DNA of 5,827 nucleotides, from assembly GCA_027415455.1 (NCBI GenBank), contig DAIBSV010000119.1, forward strand, positions 1 to 5,827, in the 5' to 3' direction. Both the position numbers and the translations under genes were made by a program. The DNA is from Nitrospirota bacterium (GTDB lineage Bacteria; Nitrospirota_A; Leptospirillia; Leptospirillales; Leptospirillaceae). The notes under the pieces are model-generated. The model ran no database searches. It was not told the DNA's origin and saw nothing but the letters and a program-made list of their open reading frames with translations. Below are positions 1 to 3,451 of this stretch, in pieces; the stretch's first letter is position 1, and each line of letters begins with the position of its first letter.

Positions 1-121
1 TGAGGCGCAATCGCAGCGTGATCTGGACCAGCCGGCCTTTCTCCCGTCGGAAGTAGACCGGAATCGGCTTCGGAGCGTGCCGGTGAGAGGGTGGAGAGGG
101 AGTATGGTCGGAGACGGTCAC
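1..121 (-). CDS. Start of an unidentified protein, cut by the left window edge
   Basis: A minus-strand frame opens at a GTG (bases 121-119) and remains open to the window edge, giving 40 codons. After a Pro/Ser/His-rich lead-in, residues 16-40 read as a plausible start of a folded domain (APKPIPVYFRREKGRLVQIT and onward), with alternating basic and hydrophobic residues like a beta strand. An in-frame TGA lies seven codons upstream of the GTG, so no other common start is available. A purine-rich GAAGGTGGGG stretch sits a few bases upstream and could act as a ribosome binding site. The start codon overlaps the stop of the micro-ORF at 118-240 (GTGA), which suggests it belongs to the ATPase operon. 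The family cannot be recognised from so few residues. It could be a chance open frame, but the start context argues for a gene. Confidence 0.45.
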   Translation of the reverse strand, partial: MTVSDHTPSPPSHRHAPKPIPVYFRREKGRLVQITLRLRL

Positions 122-240
122 GGATGCCCCACCTTCTCACCCCGATTTCCCGCTCGTCCCACACGATTGAGGCAGCTCGGGCCTCTCCATCGGCGCCCCA
201 GTTCGGCGGCGTCCTCGGGCTCCGGCAACGGCTCCGTCAT
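118..240 (-). CDS. 40-residue micro-ORF, possibly translationally coupled to the KaiC-like ATPase gene
   Basis: An ATG at 240-238 overlaps the TGA of the ATPase gene (237-239) in an ATGA arrangement. The frame runs 40 codons to a TGA at 120-118, which itself overlaps the GTG of the next gene (GTGA). The peptide starts acidic (MTEPLPEPEDAAELGRR) and then becomes basic and Gly/Arg-rich, with one cysteine at residue 23. It has no membrane segment or recognisable domain. The double overlap is the main support, because such stop/start overlaps are typical of coupled archaeal and bacterial operons. An alternative is that it is only a relay that lets ribosomes travel from the ATPase gene to the gene at 1-121. 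Another is that a frameshift broke one longer gene beginning at 240. Codon content alone does not prove it is expressed. Confidence 0.35.
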   Translation of the reverse strand: MTEPLPEPEDAAELGRRWRGPSCLNRVGRAGNRGEKVGHP

Positions 241-1556
241 TGGATCACCAGTCCCGGACCCGGCTCGATCCTGATGGGATGGGCCTCGATATCGTGGACA
301 GCTCCTCGGTGTTTCTCGACGCGCAGGGTCCGCTCGACCGCGCCGCTCGGATGAACCCGGCGACGCAGGACGATCACCCCCGTAACGAAGTACTCCTCGA
401 TGGCGGTATCGCCGCCGTCGAGGCCGAACTCCTCGGTCAGAAGGATGAGGCGGTTCATCCGGCTCAAGCCGCGCAGAAAGTCACGGACCTCTTCGTAGCG
501 GCGGACCGGGACGAACGGGCTGACCGTATCGATCACGATACGCTTGGGATTGTCGAGTTGTACTCGCGTGAAGAGTTCCTCCAAGACCCGGTTCGACGAG
601 CGTCTCTGCGCCTCCGGGCTCGCGTGGCCCTCGATCAGCGTGTCGAACGCGTTCGTCAGGCTGAGGACCGTGATCATGCCCTTGCGTACTTGGGCGCGGA
701 GATCGAATCCCAAGCTCTCGGCCAGTGCGACCTCTTCGGCGGGCGTAGAATTGGTCGTCACCAGCATTCCGCGCTCGCCGCGATGGGCCGCGGCGGTTAG
801 GAACTGCAGGGCCAGCGTCGTCTTTCCGCACCCGACGTCGCCCACCACGAGATAGATCCGCCCGTCGATGAGTCCGCCTCCCAGGAGCGTGTCCAGCTGA
901 GAGCAGCCCGTGCTCACGTGGCCCACGGCCGCGGGCGTAGAGACGAACGAGCGCACGCGCTCGCCGATCTTCTCCGCGAGGTCCGCCTCGATGACATCCA
1001 CTCCATATGCCTCTGATAGCCGTCGCCCGTCGTCGGCGAGGGGAGGAACGACCACGAGCGAGGGACGCAGGTTGGTATCGGGCATGTCGCTAACTTTCGC
1101 GTAGTGTCCCAGCACTTGAAGTCGCCCGGGCCGGGTCGGGGGGGGAGGTGCCTCTACATCGAACACGAATTGGCGTCCTTTCCGGCGCGCTAGAATATCA
1201 AAGTAGTGCTCGACTCCAGACTTCCCCTTGATCGATGCAGGGATTTGAACTTCGTAGCCGGCATCTCGTAGGGCTCGCCCGACGGAATCTAGGACCGAGA
1301 CTACGGGTGGTAGCTGGTCCCGCTCTATCTCGAACCGGCTCTCACTCCCGCTCGAGGGATGGAGAATGCCCCGCTGGCGTAGGTCGGCAATCGCGTCTCC
1401 AACGGGAATGCCTAGATAGGACGCGTGGGAAACGGGTACAACGGTCCCGCCCTCCACCTTCACAACGTCTGCGACCGCTTCAGGGCCGCGAAGTACCTGG
1501 TAGAGCAAGAGATTGGAAGGATCGGACACGCTCCCCTCTTCGCTATCGACGCCCAA
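237..1556 (-). CDS. KaiC/RadA-like ATPase with N-terminal winged-helix-like and degenerate nuclease-like regions
   Basis: This 439-residue protein (numbered from the TTG at 1556) has three parts. Residues about 15-75 resemble a small winged-helix-like region. Residues about 85-190 resemble a PD-(D/E)XK restriction-endonuclease-like fold, with SGVEHYFDI (113-121) and FVFDVEA (130-136). The usual Glu-X-Lys catalytic lysine is not seen, so it may be non-catalytic. Residues about 212-439 are a KaiC/RadA-type P-loop ATPase. They carry STGCSQLDTLLGGG (215-228), Walker A GDVGCGKTT (239-247), the Glu pair 274-275 where KaiC has its catalytic glutamates, Walker B RIVIDTVSP (339-347) and the closing KHRG segment (415-418). 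Such ATPases bind ATP, often assemble into rings and act in signalling or DNA handling; the partner here is unknown. The start is uncertain: the frame is closed by a TGA at 1563-1565, and a GTG at 1529 preceded by GAGGGG is a good alternative. The stop overlaps the micro-ORF start. Confidence 0.88.
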   Translation of the reverse strand: MGVDSEEGSVSDPSNLLLYQVLRGPEAVADVVKVEGGTVVPVSHASYLGIPVGDAIADLRQRGILHPSSGSESRFEIERDQLPPVVSVLDSVGRALRDAGYEVQIPASIKGKSGVEHYFDILARRKGRQFVFDVEAPPPPTRPGRLQVLGHYAKVSDMPDTNLRPSLVVVPPLADDGRRLSEAYGVDVIEADLAEKIGERVRSFVSTPAAVGHVSTGCSQLDTLLGGGLIDGRIYLVVGDVGCGKTTLALQFLTAAAHRGERGMLVTTNSTPAEEVALAESLGFDLRAQVRKGMITVLSLTNAFDTLIEGHASPEAQRRSSNRVLEELFTRVQLDNPKRIVIDTVSPFVPVRRYEEVRDFLRGLSRMNRLILLTEEFGLDGGDTAIEEYFVTGVIVLRRRVHPSGAVERTLRVEKHRGAVHDIEAHPIRIEPGPGLVIQ

Positions 1557-2064
1557 GGTCCTTCATGGGAAATACGAACCATTCGGTCCATAGCTCACCT
1601 CGGGTCCCCCTTGGTCTCCTTTCCCGCTGGCCTCTGGAAGAATGGCTATGAGCAAGTTTATCATCGCACGAGGCCATGCGCGCATATCTCGTTGCCGTCG
1701 CGCGAGTGTGCGAGATAACTCGTCGCACCTCATGATACCGGGGAGCGAGCGGGGGGTCCAAGTAATTTAACTTTGCTATATTCGTATCGTCTAGAAGGTT
1801 AGAAGCTAGCATGATACCTGCTTGCGGGCAATTGCCTCCGGCGCGATCCGATGACTAAGTACGTTGGCGCGTATCCGTCTAGATTACGGCAGGAAAACGC
1901 CCGATCGAGAGTTCGGACCACGGATGGCTCCTTTCCTCCCTGCGATCAGGATGCCGCTTCGCGCTCTTTAGGGAGGGTGCCCGGAAACTTCTAGCACAAA
2001 CTACTAGCGCACCGGTCCCCGGCGTCTCTTTCCAGTGGAACCCCCATTGTCTTGGGCCGAGCGA
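1557..2064. other. Intergenic stretch without a convincing gene
   Basis: About 508 bp separate the unidentified gene that ends at 2065 from the start of the ATPase gene. Short open frames exist, but none has convincing protein-like composition. I see no tRNA, CRISPR or insertion-sequence ends. An AT-rich block at 1761-1787 stands out from the GC-rich surroundings and could carry an archaeal TATA element. A second weak TATA-like string on the minus strand (GATAAACTT, 1655-1663) lies about 100 bp before the ATPase start and is the better placed of the two. A 7-bp inverted pair (CCTCCCT at 1935-1941 and AGGGAGG at 1970-1976, 28-base loop) is too weak to call a terminator. Nothing else is supportable by eye. 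Confidence 0.5.
1761..1787 (-). promoter_or_regulatory. AT-rich block, weak candidate promoter element upstream of the ATPase gene
   Basis: The strand facing the ATPase gene reads AAAGTTAAATTACTT within this block, an abrupt AT-rich island in GC-rich DNA. If it is a TATA box, transcription would start near 1735-1740 and leave a leader of roughly 180-200 bases, which is long for archaea. The alternative element at 1655-1663 would give a shorter leader. This is composition evidence only. Confidence 0.2.
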
Positions 2065-3096
2065 TCAGTAGCCGAGTTCGCAACGCCCCCTCAGCGGTTC
2101 CCTATCTTCAATCCGACGACCTACCCTCCTGGCTTCCCGTAGGAACCTTTCTCGCGCGGTGGCGACGTGCGTCTCGGCATCCTTGACCGCCCGCACCATC
2201 TCCTCCAGCTCACGGTCTTGGCTGAGCTCTCGGAAGACCCTCTCTAGGCCGGTTTCCATTGGCGATTCCGTGGGGGAAGGGGGCACCTCATGGGGCCTTG
2301 CGTTCTCCGTATCCTCCGATAGGCCGCTTCCCTGAGCGACCTCGGATGGCTCGAAAGCTCCACGAGCGAATGCCTTCAGTCTCTCCCACATGTAGAGGGC
2401 CATCTCGTCCGTCGGAGAACCCCCCGCTTCGGGGGATCCGATCGAGGCGGTCTCCGCGGGCGGCGTCCTCAGCCGAAGGAGTACTTCACGAATCTTTGCC
2501 AGTAAGAGGGCTCCTGCCTCTCCCCCGGGGGGACGCTGGACGCCCCCCCAATGGCGGAAGAACTCCCCCGCGAACGGAGCCTCGCCGGTGAGCCGGCGGC
2601 TTTCCGATAGAGCCACGTCGAGTTCGTTCTTGGCCGACTGGACCAACGGATAGGCGGCGATATGCTCGATCGCCTGTCGGACCGGCTCACGCGCATCGTC
2701 GATCCGCCCGGTAACTAGTGACTCAGGAGACAAGAACAACTTTCCCAACTCATCCGTGTGAGCCAGACGATCCGCCTGGGACGGAAGAGTCGAATCCTGT
2801 GGCTCACGCCTTCTCTGTTGCCGAAAAGTTCGACCGATGAGGGCTGCCAGCGCTCCCTCCCCTTCATCCTTCAACGACATCTTGCTTCGAATGAGCCCCT
2901 CGAACTCCTCCCGTTCCGTGTCGTCGGGAATCAGGCCGTCCATCCCCGCAAATCGGTTCTTGCGGGCCAGGATCAATCGGCGAGCGAGAGCCTTGGGGCT
3001 ATCGACTTTCCATACCTGTGCGAGGTGGAGAATAGTCTCCTGAACTCTTCGGAGCCTAGGCGTAGTATCGCTGCCTCGTCCCTCCTCCCACGACAT
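2065..3096 (-). CDS. Unidentified charged, mostly helical protein of 343 residues
   Basis: I do not recognise the family. The frame runs from an ATG at 3096 to a TAG at 2065-2067. An in-frame TGA at 3142-3144 and no other start codon in between fix the start, and there is no obvious Shine-Dalgarno sequence. Residues about 12-100 look helical and basic, with a segment around LRRVQETILHLAQVWKVDSP that might pack like a small DNA-binding or adaptor helix bundle. Residues 110-210 are also helical. Residues about 212-230 and 250-280 are Pro/Ser/Gly/Glu-rich and probably disordered linkers. Residues 282-335 (ERVFRELSQDRELEEMVRAV and onward) look like a charged amphipathic helix or coiled coil. There is no signal peptide or transmembrane segment, so it is likely cytoplasmic. 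Its sense codons and continuous helical pattern support a real gene. It is transcribed divergently from the surface-protein gene at 3452. Confidence 0.72.
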   Translation of the reverse strand: MSWEEGRGSDTTPRLRRVQETILHLAQVWKVDSPKALARRLILARKNRFAGMDGLIPDDTEREEFEGLIRSKMSLKDEGEGALAALIGRTFRQQRRREPQDSTLPSQADRLAHTDELGKLFLSPESLVTGRIDDAREPVRQAIEHIAAYPLVQSAKNELDVALSESRRLTGEAPFAGEFFRHWGGVQRPPGGEAGALLLAKIREVLLRLRTPPAETASIGSPEAGGSPTDEMALYMWERLKAFARGAFEPSEVAQGSGLSEDTENARPHEVPPSPTESPMETGLERVFRELSQDRELEEMVRAVKDAETHVATARERFLREARRVGRRIEDREPLRGRCELGY

Positions 3097-3170
3097 TTGT
3101 CTTCGTGTCGCGCGACATGAGTTCCGAGAGCGCCTTCTGGCTCACGCGACAATCCACCGAAAGTTTGACA

Positions 3171-3178
3171 CAATATTA
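3171..3178 (-). promoter_or_regulatory. Weak TATA-like element for the unidentified minus-strand gene
   Basis: Read on the minus strand, the sequence here is TAATATTG within GCTAATATTGTG, about 75 bases before the ATG at 3096. A start of transcription about 25 bases downstream would leave a leader of roughly 45-50 bases. It is the only AT-rich island before that gene. No B-recognition element is evident. Confidence 0.25.
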
Positions 3179-3374
3179 GCTGATGCAGGGTCTGCACGAA
3201 AGAGGCGGAGCCGCGACTCGCCAAATCGAAGCGAGTCTAGAAGTGCGTAGGGACCCACGACCGGGGTTACGATCGGGAGGGCTTACCCTGAGTCACGAGT
3301 TGCCACGTAGACAGTTTGGGCGTGAGGCGTTCCGAGACGGCATCACGCGCGTGCACCCTTCCCCTCGGCGCCAA

Positions 3375-3383
3375 GTTTTATAC
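3375..3383 (+). promoter_or_regulatory. Archaeal TATA-like box for the surface-protein gene
   Basis: The string GTTTTATAC closely matches the archaeal TATA-box pattern (TTTATA core) and stands in GC-rich DNA. It lies about 70 bases before the ATG at 3452. Transcription would be expected to begin near 3403-3410, leaving a leader of about 45 bases. AGGTAG at 3441-3446, just before the tandem ATG codons, could serve as a weak ribosome binding site. Confidence 0.5.
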
Positions 3384-3451
3384 GATGAGCTAGGACCTCG
3401 TGCGCTGGAGACGATTCCCCAGAGTCCTACCAATCGCTGCAGGTAGTTGCG

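Larger units (their letters stand above)
3097..3451. other. Divergent intergenic region between the unidentified gene and the surface-protein gene
   Basis: This 355-bp stretch separates two gene starts that point away from each other, so promoters for both should lie here. The right half holds a clear TATA-like string for the plus-strand gene (3375-3383). The left half holds only a weak AT-rich string (3171-3178) for the minus-strand gene. An 87-codon open frame crosses the right part (3183-3446), but it runs through the TATA-like box and has no protein-like character, so I do not call it. I see no RNA gene or clear operator palindrome. Confidence 0.5.

Noticed and set aside
240..800. 186-codon plus-strand open frame
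   Set aside because: It is exactly antisense to the ATPase domain, whose Walker motifs and KaiC landmarks fix the real strand.
1543..1812. 89-codon minus-strand open frame just upstream of the ATPase gene
   Set aside because: It is Arg/Ser/His-rich with no domain character, crosses the weak promoter candidate at 1655-1663 and part of the AT-rich block, and overlaps the ATPase start in another frame. Coupling to the ATPase is possible, but I see no positive evidence.
1935..1976. Inverted pair CCTCCCT / AGGGAGG as a hairpin or terminator
   Set aside because: Seven base pairs around a 28-base loop with no adjacent T-run is expected by chance in GC-rich DNA.
1813..2064. Possible tRNA or other RNA gene in the gap
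   Set aside because: No TTCRA T-loop with a flanking 5-bp stem and no acceptor pairing could be found by eye on either strand.
3183..3446. 87-codon plus-strand open frame in the divergent intergenic region
   Set aside because: It runs through the TATA-like box at 3375-3383, has an Arg/Pro/Gly-rich composition expected of random GC-rich DNA, and fills a region that must hold promoters.
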